64,000 bases of DNA from JBGLNJ01 sp041300525 (GCA_041300525.1 JBGLNJ010000001.1:4836001-4900000), one strand, 5' to 3'. Positions 34,170 through 44,286 are shown, numbered from the stretch's first letter. Translations and numbers: made by a program. Notes: generated by a model from the sequence alone, not told the origin.

Positions 34170-34350
34170 TGCCCCGCGCCTCCTGCGCTTTCTGTCGTTC
34201 CTCAGCGATGCTATACACTACCCACGTCCCCCGGCAGTACAGCATCACGATCCCTGCCCAAATGTCCAGCCATCCCACAAAGCGCCCGTCTACTTCCAGT
34301 CGCTTCAGGTGGCTCGTATCTATGTCTATTGTAAGCGATTTTTGCGCCAT
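34153..34350 (-). CDS. small phage-module protein with one membrane segment
   Basis: About 65 residues from the ATG at 34350 (a TTG two codons upstream is possible). A polar N-terminus (AQKSLTIDIDTSHLKRLEVD) is followed by a hydrophobic segment FVGWLDIWAGIVMLYC and a charged tail. It lies in a run of tightly packed minus-strand small genes downstream of the portal gene. The function is unknown; it could be a host-interaction or lysis-accessory protein, which is speculation. Confidence 0.55.
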   Translation of the reverse strand: MAQKSLTIDIDTSHLKRLEVDGRFVGWLDIWAGIVMLYCRGTWVVYSIAEERQKAQEARGNESYN

Positions 34351-34359
34351 TGTCAAGAC

Positions 34360-34611
34360 TCACGGCTGCTCGTGCAACTCAAAGCGCGGCGTCAAGATAG
34401 TCGAGATGCACGGCCCCGGCAGTGCTGAGAAAAACACGACGCTTTTACGCGGCGTGTCCTCTGCGGGCGTGCGGCGTATCGACACGCGCGCGCACTCAAA
34501 GCGCCACACGGCCGACCCATCACCCGCGTAAGTTGCCGCATCGACGGTAGCGCACAGAAGCAGGACAAAAATCACGGCGGTTATTGCTATGTATACAAGT
34601 TTTGTTTTCAT
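34360..34611 (-). CDS. small secreted phage-module protein
   Basis: 83 residues from the ATG at 34611. A clear signal peptide reads MKTKLVYIAITAVIFVLLLC, with a likely cleavage after ATVDA. The mature part is short and Cys-containing (VWRFECARVSI; ALPGPCIST). Its start overlaps the stop of the zinc-ribbon gene as ATGA, so the two are translationally coupled. The function is unknown. Confidence 0.6.
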   Translation of the reverse strand: MKTKLVYIAITAVIFVLLLCATVDAATYAGDGSAVWRFECARVSIRRTPAEDTPRKSVVFFSALPGPCISTILTPRFELHEQP

Positions 34612-34805
34612 TTCGTCTCCATCACTGGGCCGCCAGCCCACGGCGGCGGGGTTGTGGCGGTCACAGATCGCACGATGAATGACTTCCCGCAGTGCGGGCA
34701 GGTGTTCACGCTGTCCTCCCGGAACGTCATCGCTTGATGGCATAGCGGGCATACGACTGTTACGGTGTAAATGATCGGCGTTACGGTTATGGCATCAGTT
34801 GTCAT
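34608..34805 (-). CDS. small zinc-ribbon protein of the phage module
   Basis: 65 residues with two CxxC knuckles (VCPLCHQAMTF and TCPHCGKSF), so a four-Cys zinc ribbon is likely. It lies 16 bases downstream of the portal/MuF gene on the same strand and is coupled to the following secreted protein. The role is unknown; small ribbons in phages often bind nucleic acid or protein partners. Confidence 0.65.
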   Translation of the reverse strand: MTTDAITVTPIIYTVTVVCPLCHQAMTFREDSVNTCPHCGKSFIVRSVTATTPPPWAGGPVMETK

Positions 34806-34821
34806 TGCGCCTCCTTTGCGC

Positions 34822-36715
34822 TCATTCTCCCACGATTTCCCCGGCCTCGATCACCGGCAAGCTGCTGCACCGGCATTGGATCACGTCCGCCAGTTCGCCG
34901 TTGGGATCGCCGGGATACATCAAGAGACTGTTGCCAATCCTAAACGGCTCGTTCATCGCCACGACAAGCGGCTCTTGCCCGAAGGCGGCCCCGACGCGAT
35001 GCGCTGGACGTGTGCGGCTGTCGGGCGTCGCCCACCATTCCTTTTTGCGCACACCCCACTCGTTGTATAGCGCATTGGTTCCGGCATTGCTGGCCCTGAG
35101 CGTCTGGTCGCGGGCGATTAGCTCAGTACGATTCGGCGGCAGTCTGTCCAGCGCCCAGGCGGACCGCTGCGCATCGGTCAGATCACCGGCCCACGCGTCG
35201 AAGAGGATGGTCAATTGCTCCTGCATTTCTGGAATTGTCCAGCCATCAAACATAGCTTTCTGTAAAAGTTCGTTGATAGTGGCGCTGGAAGTCGCCGCTA
35301 TTTCTTGCGCGAATTTCATGACGTAGGTGTCATACCAACTTAAGGCGAACAGATTCCGTAAGTCGAATGAAAGGCCGAACTGAGCAGCCATCTGGGTAGT
35401 TTGCGCCGTGATGACCCCAGCGAACACTGGGCGGAAACGCCGCGCCCATTGCTCTTGTGATAGCCCGCCGTCGGCATAGTAGCCATCCACCGAGGGCATG
35501 AGCAGATTCCAGTCTACCGCTTTCCGCTCCTGGTAGGCTTGTTTCTGTAGTTCGCCAGCCAGCGCCTTGACCATTCTCTCATCCTCACTAAATGCTTTCG
35601 TTCCGACCTCGACAAAACGACCCTCCCACGCGTTTGCAGTACGATCAATGAGTTTGTAGAGCGCGTCTTTCTGCGCGAACGTCAAGCCTTTTTTTTTACC
35701 CGGTAGCGCCTTGTTAGGTTGCTCCTCATCCTCATCCTCAGAGGACGCAGCCCCGGTCTCCGGCAGTTCTGGCGCGGCGCTCGCCGGCAAAAGCAAGGTG
35801 GACAGTTGCAGTTTGTAAACGCTGTCCACCAACGGATCAACGGGCAAGGATAGCGCCGCGCGGTACTCGCCGCGTTGTGCCGCGCCAGCCTCCCACGCCA
35901 GGCGGATTTCCTCAGCACGCGCCGACCGCACCGGCTGTAGAGCGTCCACCGTGCTGTAGTCGTAGGCCACAAACTCGCCATTTGTGCCTTGAAGATAGTA
36001 TTGATACTCGACCTCAAAGTCGGTCAATTCGGGCTTTAATCTGTTCTGCCAAAATGACAACAGTTCGGTGGAGACGTTGCTATAGGTCGATTGCGATATG
36101 CCAGGCCGCGATTCAATGAGGGATAACGGCACACCGAACACCATAGCCATGCGGTTTTCATTGCGCGCGTCCAGGTCGGCCATTCCTAATTCGTCAAATG
36201 TCAAACCAATGCGTTGATAGTCGAGGTCGCGATCCAACACCGCTGGCTCCTGCCAGTTGCGCCAGTTGCCATAGATGGACATCCAGCGTTCCTGTACCTC
36301 CGATACATCGTCACTATTCAGTGTCAACTCTGTTTTCAAAACAGCGGGTGGCATCGCGCCTTGGTCGAAAAACATCTTGAGGAAGGCGGTCGCCGCGTTG
36401 TCCACGTCGCCGCTGTGGGCAAGCGCGCACATTGGCGACAGCCCCTTACCCAGACCGCCATAAGGGTCGCCGGGATTAGGAAACTTGACGTGCATCACGT
36501 CGGCGGCCAGCATCGTAATGCCATCGCGCTCATACGTCCCCCCTACTGGGACATAGACGAAGCCGCGCAGTTCGCCATTGTGGTACAGGTGTGTGACCCG
36601 GTCGGGACGCAACGGGTACGCCCGCGCGGGGATGTTGTTCTCATCGCGCCCGGTGAACAGGATGTAGGAATCGCCGAACACGCAGCGATAAATCATTGAC
36701 GCTTCTGGACAGCGA
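34822..36715 (-). pseudogene. phage portal protein fused to Mu F-like (SPP1 gp7) head protein, 5'-truncated
   Basis: The N-terminal part is an HK97-type portal: LYHNGELRGFVYVPVGGTYE, HVKFPNPGDPYGGLGKGLSP, then NENRMAMVFGVPLSLIESRP and STELLSFWQNRLKPEL. From about residue 360 the sequence changes to a Mu gpF-like minor head domain ending AHRVGAAFG and DPNGELADVIQCRCSSLPVI, the hallmark C-terminus. The portal forms the capsid vertex ring; the F-like part acts in head assembly. Portal-MuF fusions are known but uncommon. The first portion of the portal is missing at the junction with the GAF protein at about 36720. Confidence 0.88.
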
Positions 36716-36724
36716 ATACCCCCC

Positions 36725-39505
36725 GGACAGAACCCACTCGGTCCCGGCATGACCAGCCATATCCTTCGCAACCCCCAGCCCCTACTGTTTCACACCGGTC
36801 GGGAGGTGCAGGATTTTCAGACGAAACACAGCCTGGAACGTATTGGTGATCCGGCCCAATCCTGGATGGGGGTTCCTCTGATTGTCGGTGGCAAGATCGT
36901 TGGCGTGATGGCGATCCAGAACTATGAACGGGAGAACCTCTACAGCCGCCAGGACTTGGCTCTCTTTTCTACGGTGGCGACACAGGCGGCCATTTCGATC
37001 CAAAACGCTCGCTTGTTCACCGAGCGCCAGGCGCGCATCACCGAGATGGCTATCCTCACCGAGATCGGGCAGGCGCTTTCTTCGGCTCTGGAGTTGAGCG
37101 AGTTGGTCGAGACGGTCTACCGGCAGGTCGGTCGGATTTTTGATACGACCAACTTTTACATCGTGACCTATGTGGAGGGCAGCAACGACTGGACCTGGGC
37201 GCTCCGGGTAGAGTATAACGAGCGAAAGCCAGCCCAACTGGTCAAATTGGGAAGCGGCATCACCAGCCACATCCTCCGCACCCGCCGTCCTGTTCTGCTC
37301 AACACCTCCCAGGAATACAATGACTTTGTAACAGGGCAAGGTATTCCGCCTGTAGGCGAGCCAGCCAAGTGCTGGATGGGCGCCCCCTTGCTCGCCGGCG
37401 GCACGGTTGTCGGGGTGATGGCCATCCAGAGCTATGACAAAGAAAACCTCTATAGTAACCGTGACCTGGCGCTCTTTTCCACCGTCGCTTCGCAGGCCGC
37501 AACGGCGATTCAAAATGTCCGTCTGTTTGAAGAGGCCCAGACCCGCTCGGGGGAATTGGCTGTTCTCAACGAAATGAGTCGCGCTTTGACCTCCATGCTG
37601 GACGCGGGGCGGGAGGCCGTGGTGGAAAGCCTCTATCAGCATGCCTCCCGTCTCATTGACACGACCAATTTCTTTATCGCTTTGTGTATGGCGGACGATG
37701 AGGTCTCGTTCCCGCTGGTTTTTGAGCACGGGCAGCGGTGTCAATGGCCGCAACGCCAGGCCAGACAAGGGCTGACAGAGCACGTCATCCACACCCGCGA
37801 GTCATTGCTCATCGAAGAGAACGTCTCGGAGCGGCTGAAAGAGTTGAACCTCGAAGTGATCGGGGAGCCGGCCCTCTCGTGGCTGGGCGTGCCGATGACG
37901 AGCGGTGAAAAAGTGATCGGCGTGATCGCGGCGCAGAGCTACACGACCCCGAGGCTCTACAATGAGCACCGCCGCGATCTGCTCAGCGCCATCGCCAGCC
38001 AGGCCGCCATCGCCCTCCAGAACGCGTACCTGTTCCAAGACAGCCAGCGGCGCGTTACCGAGATGGCGATTCTCAACGACATCGGGCGCGAGCTGGTCTC
38101 GGCGCTGCGCCTGGAAGAATTGTACCGGATTGTCCACCAGCAGGTCGGTCGCCTGTTCGACACGACCAGCTTTTTCATCGGCACGTACAAAGCCGGCAGC
38201 GATCACTGGCAGATGGTGTATCGGATCGAGAAGGGACAGCCGGACGAGCTAGGCCCGCGCAGTTTAAAGGCCGGCTTGGGCAGCTACATAGTCAGGACAC
38301 AAAAATCCCTGATGGTGAACAGCGCCCAGGAGCTGGCCGACTTTTTCCGGTCGCAAAACATCCAGCAACTCGGCCTGCCGGACACCAAAGCGTGGATGGG
38401 TGTGCCGCTCATCGCCGCCGGCCAAGTCGTCGGCGTCATGGCGATTCAGAGCTATGAGCGAGAAAATCTCTACAGCGATCGGGACCTGGCGCTGTTCTCG
38501 ACCATCGCGGTGCAGGTTGCGACCACACTTCAGAACGCGCGGCTGTTCGAAGAGGCCCGCACTCGCGCGGGGGAGCTGGCTGTTCTCAACGAAATGAGTC
38601 GCACTTTGACTTCCATGCTGGACGCGGGGCGGGAGGCCGTGGTGGAAAGCCTCTATCAGTATGCCTCCCGTCTGATTGACACGACCAATTTCTTTATCGC
38701 TTTGTATACGGCGGAGAACGACGAGGTCTCATTCCCGCTGGCTTTCGAGCACGGGCAGCGGCGTCAATGGGCGCAACGCCAAGCCAGACAAGGGCTGACG
38801 GAGCACGTCATCCACACCCGCGAGGCATTGCTCATTGAAGAGAACGTCTCGGAGCGGCTGAAAGAGCTGAACATCGAATCGATCGGGGAGCCGGCTCTCT
38901 CGTGGCTGGGCGTGCCGATGACGAGCGGCGCAAAAGTGATCGGCATGATCGCGGCGCAGAGCTACACGACCCCGAGGCTCTACGATGAGCGCCGCCGCGA
39001 TCTGCTCAGCGCCGTCGCCAGCCAGGCCGCCATCGCCCTCCAGAACGCGCGCCTGTTCGAGGAAGGCAAGCAGCGGGCGCAGCAATTGGAAACCATCAAC
39101 GAAATAGGACGGACCATCACCTCCACACTCGACCCGGACGCGTTGCTCCGCCAGATCGTGGATACCACCAAGGCCCATTTCGGTCTCTACTATGCCAGCA
39201 TCTTTTTGATAAAAGATCATTACCTTGTCCTTCAGGAAGGGACGACCGTCGGCCGCGCCAGCGCCCGACCGGAGCGTGGTCTGGTGAAGCTCGATCTGGA
39301 TGGCCCCGGCCTGACCACCCTGGCCGTGCGGACAGACCAGCCGGTGCTGGTCAATGACGTCCGCAGCGACCCGCGCTACGTCTTTGTGCCAGAGATGGCG
39401 GATGCCCTCTCCGAGATGACTGTGCCCATCAAAGTCAAGGGCCGTGTCATTGGGGTGCTGGAGATACTCAGCGACCAACTATCCGCCTTCGATCAGGCCG
39501 ATGCG
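36725..39505 (+). pseudogene. GAF-array sensor protein, both ends truncated
   Basis: About 925 residues containing five complete GAF domains and one partial at the start. The partial GAF begins GPGMTSHILRNPQPLLFHTG. Domains alternate between a WMGVPL…GVMAIQSYERENLY type and a WLGVPM…AAQSYTTPRLY type. A 340-codon pair is tandemly duplicated (about 37030-38049 and 38050-39069). The last GAF (LYYASIFLIKDHYLVLQEGT) is cut at AFDQADA, about 39505, before any kinase or cyclase output domain. There are no membrane segments. In this lineage such arrays normally feed a histidine kinase, which is inference. Confidence 0.82.
37535..39069 (+). repeat. tandem duplication of a GAF pair at 1020-bp spacing
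   Basis: The string beginning TGTTCTCAACGAAATGAGTC occurs at 37561 and 38581, exactly 1020 bases apart, and about 480 bases after it are nearly identical at DNA level. The spacing then shifts by one codon (MADDEVS against TAENDEVS). The preceding GAF of each pair is more diverged. This fits an old pair duplication with recent gene conversion of the second member. Confidence 0.75.
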
Positions 39506-39582
39506 CGTCCGATCTGCTGGCCGCGCAGATGGATATTGTCTGTGGTGAACGCGGGTTGCGGCTGAATTTTGGCGGTGCGTGA
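39503..39582 (+). pseudogene. sliver: C-terminus of an unrecognised protein
   Basis: In a frame different from the GAF protein, SDLLAAQMDIVCGERGLRLN and FGGA end at the TGA at 39580-39582, 11 bases before the phosphatase ATG. It reads like a natural C-terminus and may be the native upstream neighbour of the phosphatase operon, cut at about 39503. Confidence 0.4.
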
Positions 39583-39593
39583 GACGACGAGCC

Positions 39594-40292
39594 ATGACTG
39601 AAAATCGGCGACTGGCTTGGGAAGGCTGCGGCAATGTTCGTGACCTCGGCGGCTTGCGCGCCGCCGACGGGCGCGTGACCCGTTGGGGCGCGGTGGTTCG
39701 TTCGGATCATCCGGCCAAGCTCACCGTCGCCGGCTGGGCGGCGCTGTATGCGCACGGCATCCGCACGATCATTTCGCTGCGCACTCGCGGCCAGGATGAA
39801 GATGTGCCCGACGCCGCGCCGCGTCCGGCTGATCTCACGACCCTTCAGGTAGAAGTGGAGGACCTCGCGGATGCTGTGTTTGTGCAACGGTGGGTTGTCT
39901 CGGACCTGTGGTGCACGCCGCTGTACTATCGCGATGCGCTTGAGCGCTGGCCGGAGCGGCATGGGGCGGCGGTCGCGGCGGTCGCGCGAGCGCGGCCGGG
40001 CGGCGTCCTGATCCATTGCCGGCGCGGGCATGATCGCACCGGAATCGTTGCCATGTTGTTGCTGGCGCTGGTCGGCGTTGCGCCCGCCGACATTGCAGAG
40101 GACTATGCACAGAGCCACGACCCCGAACGCGATGAGATTCTTGCGCGCATGCACACCACTGCGCGGGATGTCATCCTGGCCACGCTGGCATGGCTCGACG
40201 TTGATACCTATTTCCGGGCGGGCGGGTTGAGCCAGGCTGATCTGGACGCTGTTCGCACCCGCTTGCTTGAGCCGGTTGACTCGAGGAGATGA
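39594..40292 (+). CDS. tyrosine-protein phosphatase (DSP-like, PF13350 type)
   Basis: 232 residues from the ATG at 39594. Family boxes: NVRDLGGLRAADGRVTRWGA near the N-terminus, RTIISLRTRGQ, and the catalytic P-loop VLIHCRRGHDRTGIVAMLL (HCx5R with Cys nucleophile and Asp). It removes phosphate from phosphotyrosine or another phosphoester. It is complete and 21 bases upstream of a DinB gene, apparently in one operon with the two DinB proteins and the NUDIX fragment. Confidence 0.88.
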   Translation: MTENRRLAWEGCGNVRDLGGLRAADGRVTRWGAVVRSDHPAKLTVAGWAALYAHGIRTIISLRTRGQDEDVPDAAPRPADLTTLQVEVEDLADAVFVQRWVVSDLWCTPLYYRDALERWPERHGAAVAAVARARPGGVLIHCRRGHDRTGIVAMLLLALVGVAPADIAEDYAQSHDPERDEILARMHTTARDVILATLAWLDVDTYFRAGGLSQADLDAVRTRLLEPVDSRR

Positions 40293-40313
40293 CGCTTCAA
40301 CGGGGGAGGAAAC

Positions 40314-40817
40314 GTGGATATTCGGCATGTCATTCAATCGCAATATGGCGCATCGCTTGCCATGTTGAAGGATGCGGTCGAGAAATGTCCCGCGTCGCTG
40401 TGGGATGATGACCGCCACCAGAACCGTTTTTGGCACATTGCCTATCACGCGCTCTTTTACACGCATCTGTACTTGCAGCCCTCGGCTCAGGACTTTACCC
40501 CGTGGGCCAGGCACCGCGAGCAATACCAGTACATGGGGCGGGTGCCCTGGCCGCCGCACGATGCGCCCAAGATCGGCGAGCCATACACGCGCGCGGATGT
40601 GCTCGACTATGTGACCGTGTGCCAACAGCAGGTGGCTGATCAGTTGGCCGTCGTGAACCTGGAGGCCGCGTCCGGTTTCGACTGGCTGCCCTTTGACAAG
40701 CTGGAATTGCAGTTTTACAGCATCCGGCATTTGCAGCAACACGTGGGGGAATTGTGCGAGCGCTTGGGCGCGCTCAAGATTGACGTGAACTGGGTGGGCC
40801 GGCAACATGCCCAGTGA
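40314..40817 (+). CDS. DinB-family protein
   Basis: 167 residues from the GTG at 40314, with GGGGGAGG upstream. Four-helix-bundle DinB fold: NRFWHIAYHALFYTHLYLQP contains the first metal-binding His, and FYSIRHLQQHVGELCERLGA contains the C-terminal His pair. These bundles bind a divalent metal and include thiol transferases. The substrate is unknown. The stop lies 13 bases before the ATG of the next gene. Confidence 0.85.
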   Translation: MDIRHVIQSQYGASLAMLKDAVEKCPASLWDDDRHQNRFWHIAYHALFYTHLYLQPSAQDFTPWARHREQYQYMGRVPWPPHDAPKIGEPYTRADVLDYVTVCQQQVADQLAVVNLEAASGFDWLPFDKLELQFYSIRHLQQHVGELCERLGALKIDVNWVGRQHAQ

Positions 40818-40830
40818 GCCGGGAGGCAAC

Positions 40831-41253
40831 ATGGAGCGGCAGGAACTCGATGCGCTGTTGGCCGAGCTGCGCCGGATTCGCGCGCAGGTGTTGGCCGAGT
40901 TGAACGACGTGACCGAGGACGACTTTGGCCTTGCCACGGACATGCAGCGCTGGACCGACGTGCGCCGCGTGTTGCTGCGCTTTGGCGATCACGTGCGCGA
41001 ACATGCCAACCAGGTCGAGGGCGCGCGTGCGAGCATCGGCCGCCCGCCGACCATGCCGCAGCGCATGTTGGCGGAAGCCGAGCTGGCCTGGGGCAAACTG
41101 CTCGCGGCGACGGTGGGCTTGACCGATCACGACCTGGCGGTTGTTCCCCCGGACGGCGGCTGGTCGGTCAAGCAAGTGCTGACGCACGTCATCGAATCGG
41201 AGCAGCGTTACCTCGACGCCGTTCGATTTGCCCGGCGCGCGCCCGCAGAGTGA
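40831..41253 (+). CDS. DinB-like/maleylpyruvate-isomerase-fold protein
   Basis: 140 residues from the ATG at 40831, chosen because GGGAGG precedes it; the ATG at 40807 lacks a ribosome site and overlaps the previous gene. A helical bundle with VLLRFGDHVREHANQVEGAR and a C-terminal GGWSVKQVLTHVIESEQRYL (His and Glu of the metal site). It appears complete. It starts the next gene (NUDIX) after 3 bases, consistent with one transcript. Confidence 0.78.
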   Translation: MERQELDALLAELRRIRAQVLAELNDVTEDDFGLATDMQRWTDVRRVLLRFGDHVREHANQVEGARASIGRPPTMPQRMLAEAELAWGKLLAATVGLTDHDLAVVPPDGGWSVKQVLTHVIESEQRYLDAVRFARRAPAE

Positions 41254-41256
41254 GCC

Positions 41257-41456
41257 ATGTTTTCCATCGGAGCATTTGCCATTATCTTGGATGACCGGCA
41301 GCGCGTTCTGCTGTGCCACCGGCGCGATATGGATGCGTGGAATCTGCCGGGCGGCGGCGTGGAAAGCGGCGAAATGCCGACCGAGGCCGTCATCCGCGAG
41401 ACGCTGGAAGAGACCGGGCTGCACGTCGCCATCGAACGGCTGGTCGGCGTCTATGG
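41257..41456 (+). pseudogene. NUDIX hydrolase, 3'-truncated
   Basis: The ATG at 41257 follows the DinB-like stop directly. The Nudix box is complete, GGGVESGEMPTEAVIRETL and EETGL (Gx5Ex7REUxEExGU), preceded by the strand FSIGAFAIILDDRQRVLLCH. The reading leaves the family after VGVYG at about 41456 and stops at 41475, so about half of the usual 130-150 residues are missing. Substrate selectivity cannot be inferred. Confidence 0.88.
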
Positions 41457-41522
41457 CAATTTGAGGAGTGGTTGACGTGGCCGGTATCCGGCACATGGAA
41501 GAGCATCGCCTCGGTCGTATGA
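41457..41522 (+). pseudogene. about 65-bp sliver: C-terminus of another protein
   Basis: A second + frame reads QFEEWLTWPVSGTWKSIASV and V to the TGA at 41520-41522, a natural-looking tail. The hairpin terminator that follows overlaps its last codons. The parent family is not recognised. Confidence 0.4.
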
Positions 41523-41535
41523 TCGAGGCGATTTT
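41505..41535 (+). terminator. Rho-independent terminator
   Basis: The perfect 9-bp stem ATCGCCTCG (41505-41513) and CGAGGCGAT (41524-41532) is followed by TTTTGCTGT. It belongs to the sliver gene whose stop lies inside the loop. Confidence 0.7.
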
Positions 41536-41546
41536 GCTGTATTCGT

Positions 41547-42286
41547 TCAGGCTGTACCGTTGGGGCTGGGTTGCGGCGCCGGCCCGGTGGACTGGCGGAC
41601 GATGAGCGGACTTTCCAGCACGGTGCAACTGCACGGCGTGCTCATTTGCCCCTGGCGGATGCGCCGCAGGGTTTGAACCGCCAACGCGCCCATGCGGTAC
41701 TTGGGCTGGCCGATGGTGGTGAGCGGCGGATCGGCGTGCGCCGCGGCAAAAATGTCGTCCACGCCGATGAGGGAGAGGTTCTGCGGCACGCGCAGCCCGT
41801 GCGTCCGCGCCGCATGTAGCGCTCCCAGCGCAACCACGTCGTTAAAGGCAATGACGCCGGTCGGGCGCTCTTGGGGCGCCAGGTCCAGCAGCGCCATCAT
41901 CGCCTGAAAGCCCCCGTCAATTTCCACGCCGGGCGGAACGGATGCGCACCACTCGGGGCGCAGGCTCAGCCCTGCCTCCGCCAACGCGGCTTCCAGTCCG
42001 CATTGCCGCGCCGCGGCGATCTGCGACGTGCTGAACGCGGACAGATAGCCGATGCGCGTGTGGTTGAGGCTGAGCAAATGTTGCGCCGCCTGGCGCATGG
42101 CATTTTCAAAATCCACCAGGATGCAATGGACGCCCGCCTGATTATAGCGCCGGTTGATGACGACCAGCGGAACGTCGCGCCGGTCGCGCCAATCCAGCAA
42201 CTCGGGGAAGGGCGAGGTGCCCATGACGATGACGCCGTCAATGTGCTGGTGGCTCAACCGTTGCACGAGTTGTTGCTGCCGTTGGG
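41547..42286 (-). pseudogene. LacI-family regulator sensor domain, N-terminal HTH missing
   Basis: About 240 residues of the LacI effector domain: QLVQRLSHQHIDGVIVMGTS, PLVVINRRYNQAGVHCILVD, TRIGYLSAFSTSQIAAARQ, RPTGVIAFNDVVALGALHAA, LSLIGVDDIFAAAHADPPLT and the end SPLIVRQST. The DNA-binding HTH and first strand are missing: the frame enters from SelB sequence at about 42286 on the same strand. The C-terminus is native. It is non-functional as a repressor. Confidence 0.87.
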
Positions 42287-42736
42287 GATGATCGACACGG
42301 GAATGATCGGCGCGCCGGCCAGGCACGTGCCATCCAACGTCGCCGAAACATCCGCCGTCACCAGTTCCAGCCATTCGGCGTCCACCAGATCGCTCTTGGT
42401 CAGCGCCACCACGCCGCTGCTCACCTTGAGCAAATCCAAGATCGCCAAATGCTCGCGCGTTTGGAGCATCACGCCTTCGTCGGCGGCGATAACCAAGAGG
42501 GCGGCATCCACGCCGCCCACACCCGCCAACATATTCTCGATAAAGTCAATATGGCCGGGCACGTCCACCACGCCGACCGACTCGCCGCTGGGGAGCGTGA
42601 GCCACGCAAACCCCAAGTCAATCGTCATCTCGCGCTCTTGCTCTTCCTTCAGGCGGTCGGGGTTGATGCCCGTGAGCGCCTGAACGAGCGTGGACTTGCC
42701 ATGGTCAACATGACCGGCTGTACTGATGACGCGCAC
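42286..42736 (-). pseudogene. selB: selenocysteine-specific elongation factor SelB, N-terminal GTPase fragment
   Basis: About 150 residues of the SelB/EF-Tu-type GTPase: G1 AGHVDHGKSTLVQALTG, switch region RLKEEQEREMTIDLGFAW, G3 VVDVPGHIDFIENML and G4 ALTKSDLVDAEWLEL. The RLKEEQERxMTID signature is typical of SelB. Domains II-III and the winged-helix mRNA-binding domain are lost at the LacI junction (about 42286). If the organism uses selenocysteine, an intact copy must exist elsewhere. Confidence 0.88.
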
Positions 42737-42805
42737 GTTTCATCTCTTTCAGCAAGGGCAACCCTTGCGCTGTGCGAGTTGCCCAGGGCCGGCACGATGC
42801 TGTCC

Positions 42806-44035
42806 CTATGATTTTCTGGCCGCCGTGACCTGTTCGCCAGTCAGGACAACTTTGGAGGGACGCCCTTTTTCCAGCGTCGCCTGCTGCGTCTCCACCACCT
42901 GGCGCGCAGCCGAGAGGTAGACCTTGGTAAATTCGTCCAGGCCATCCCATACGACCTTGAATTGCCGCGTATAGTCTGCCGAAGCCTGATCGAGCTGCTC
43001 AAGGCGCAGCTCCCACGTCCCGTGCAGCCGGTCATGCTCTTGCCGCTGCTCGGTCAAGGTGAGAATCTGGCGCTTCCAGCGTTTTTCCTGGTCGGCCTGC
43101 CACTCTTCGACCTGCTTCTTCATTCGATCTTCGGATATGCGCTGCATCTCGGAGACTTCGGACTGGCGCTTTTCGATGCGGTTCTGAAAGCCTTGTATCT
43201 CGTCGAGCGAGTGCTGATTCGCCATGCCCAGTTCTTGGATGCGCTGAAGGTTGGACTGGGAGGTTGCGATGAAATCCGGCAGAGGGTCAACCAGCTTCTC
43301 GACGTCTCCGACAAAGCCTTTCATTTCCTGCGAGCGGCGAAAATCGTTGAGCCGCATCTCCTCGACCACTTTATCTTGATCCGTCACCTGCTGCGCGACC
43401 TCGGCGATGCGCAGCGATATCCGTTGCGCGTTTTCGTCGAGCAGGACTGTTTTGGCCGCCACGACATCTATCCGCTTCAAGTTGCTCGCGCTGCCCTCTT
43501 CGAGCTGAGCGATGCGTTTGCTATCCTGGCGGCGGCCTTCTTCGAGAAAGATCATGTTTTGGATGCGCTCTTCGGTGCGCGCAGCCAGGTCTTCCACGCG
43601 CTGGGTGGTGCGCGCCTGTTGCTCGCTCAACCGGCGCTCTTCCGCGCGGCGCATCGGCATTTCGTCTTCCAGCGGCTTGATCCGGGGCAACTCTTTGCGG
43701 ACGTCGGCGATGGCGCGGTTCGCGGCGTCCAGGTCCACCTTGCGCATTTGCTCGGCTTCCCGCAGCGCCTTCTGATAAGACTCTCCACGGCGATCCATCT
43801 CGCCGACCAAGTCGGATTTGAGCTGCTCGAACAGCCGGTCAAACTGAGACAGCTTGTTCACAGCCATCTGAGTGGCAGCCAGTTCCCCTCGCAGTTCCTG
43901 CATGCGTTTCGACTGATCGGCCAGCTCGTTCGATAGGCCCTGCACCCGCTCCAGAAGCGAGGAAAGCGCCGCCTTGTCCTTGCGACGCTCCGTCTCTAGC
44001 CAGTTGACCATTTGCGAGGCTTGGTTCAGGTCCAT
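42806..44035 (-). CDS. long coiled-coil protein of unknown function
   Basis: 409 residues, almost entirely charged heptads: ASQMVNWLETERRKDKAALS, EERRLSEQQARTTQRVEDLA, FVGDVEKLVDPLPDFIATSQ, RMKKQVEEWQADQEKRWKRQ. There is no membrane segment or globular motif. The length and uninterrupted coiled coil suggest a structural or scaffolding role, perhaps in cell shape or chromosome organisation, which is inference. It appears complete. A strong promoter for the divergent gene lies upstream at 44202-44229. Confidence 0.7.
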   Translation of the reverse strand: MDLNQASQMVNWLETERRKDKAALSSLLERVQGLSNELADQSKRMQELRGELAATQMAVNKLSQFDRLFEQLKSDLVGEMDRRGESYQKALREAEQMRKVDLDAANRAIADVRKELPRIKPLEDEMPMRRAEERRLSEQQARTTQRVEDLAARTEERIQNMIFLEEGRRQDSKRIAQLEEGSASNLKRIDVVAAKTVLLDENAQRISLRIAEVAQQVTDQDKVVEEMRLNDFRRSQEMKGFVGDVEKLVDPLPDFIATSQSNLQRIQELGMANQHSLDEIQGFQNRIEKRQSEVSEMQRISEDRMKKQVEEWQADQEKRWKRQILTLTEQRQEHDRLHGTWELRLEQLDQASADYTRQFKVVWDGLDEFTKVYLSAARQVVETQQATLEKGRPSKVVLTGEQVTAARKS

Positions 44036-44201
44036 GGAATCTCCCTCGTCTTTTCCCCTTGCGAAGATTTACGCAGAATTCGGCGTTGCGGCAACGCGCA
44101 ACATCGGCGACGCCCTTCGCCAGGGTAAGCGCCCGCCGCTCACACGTATTGTTCGGCTTCTCGCAGGATTATAACACATCGGTTGACGTTGGCAACAATG
44201 C

Positions 44202-44229
44202 TTGACGTTTCGCGCCCTGTCGCTATAAT
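44202..44229 (+). promoter_or_regulatory. sigma-70-type promoter upstream of the glycosyltransferase
   Basis: TTGACG (44202-44207) and a perfect TATAAT (44224-44229) are separated by 16 bases, 57 bases before the TTG start at 44287. This is one of the best promoter matches in the window. Confidence 0.7.
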
Positions 44230-44286
44230 CATCCGTGAGATGCACTGTGACGTGGCCCACATGCTTTACGCAACACGGAGCACGAG

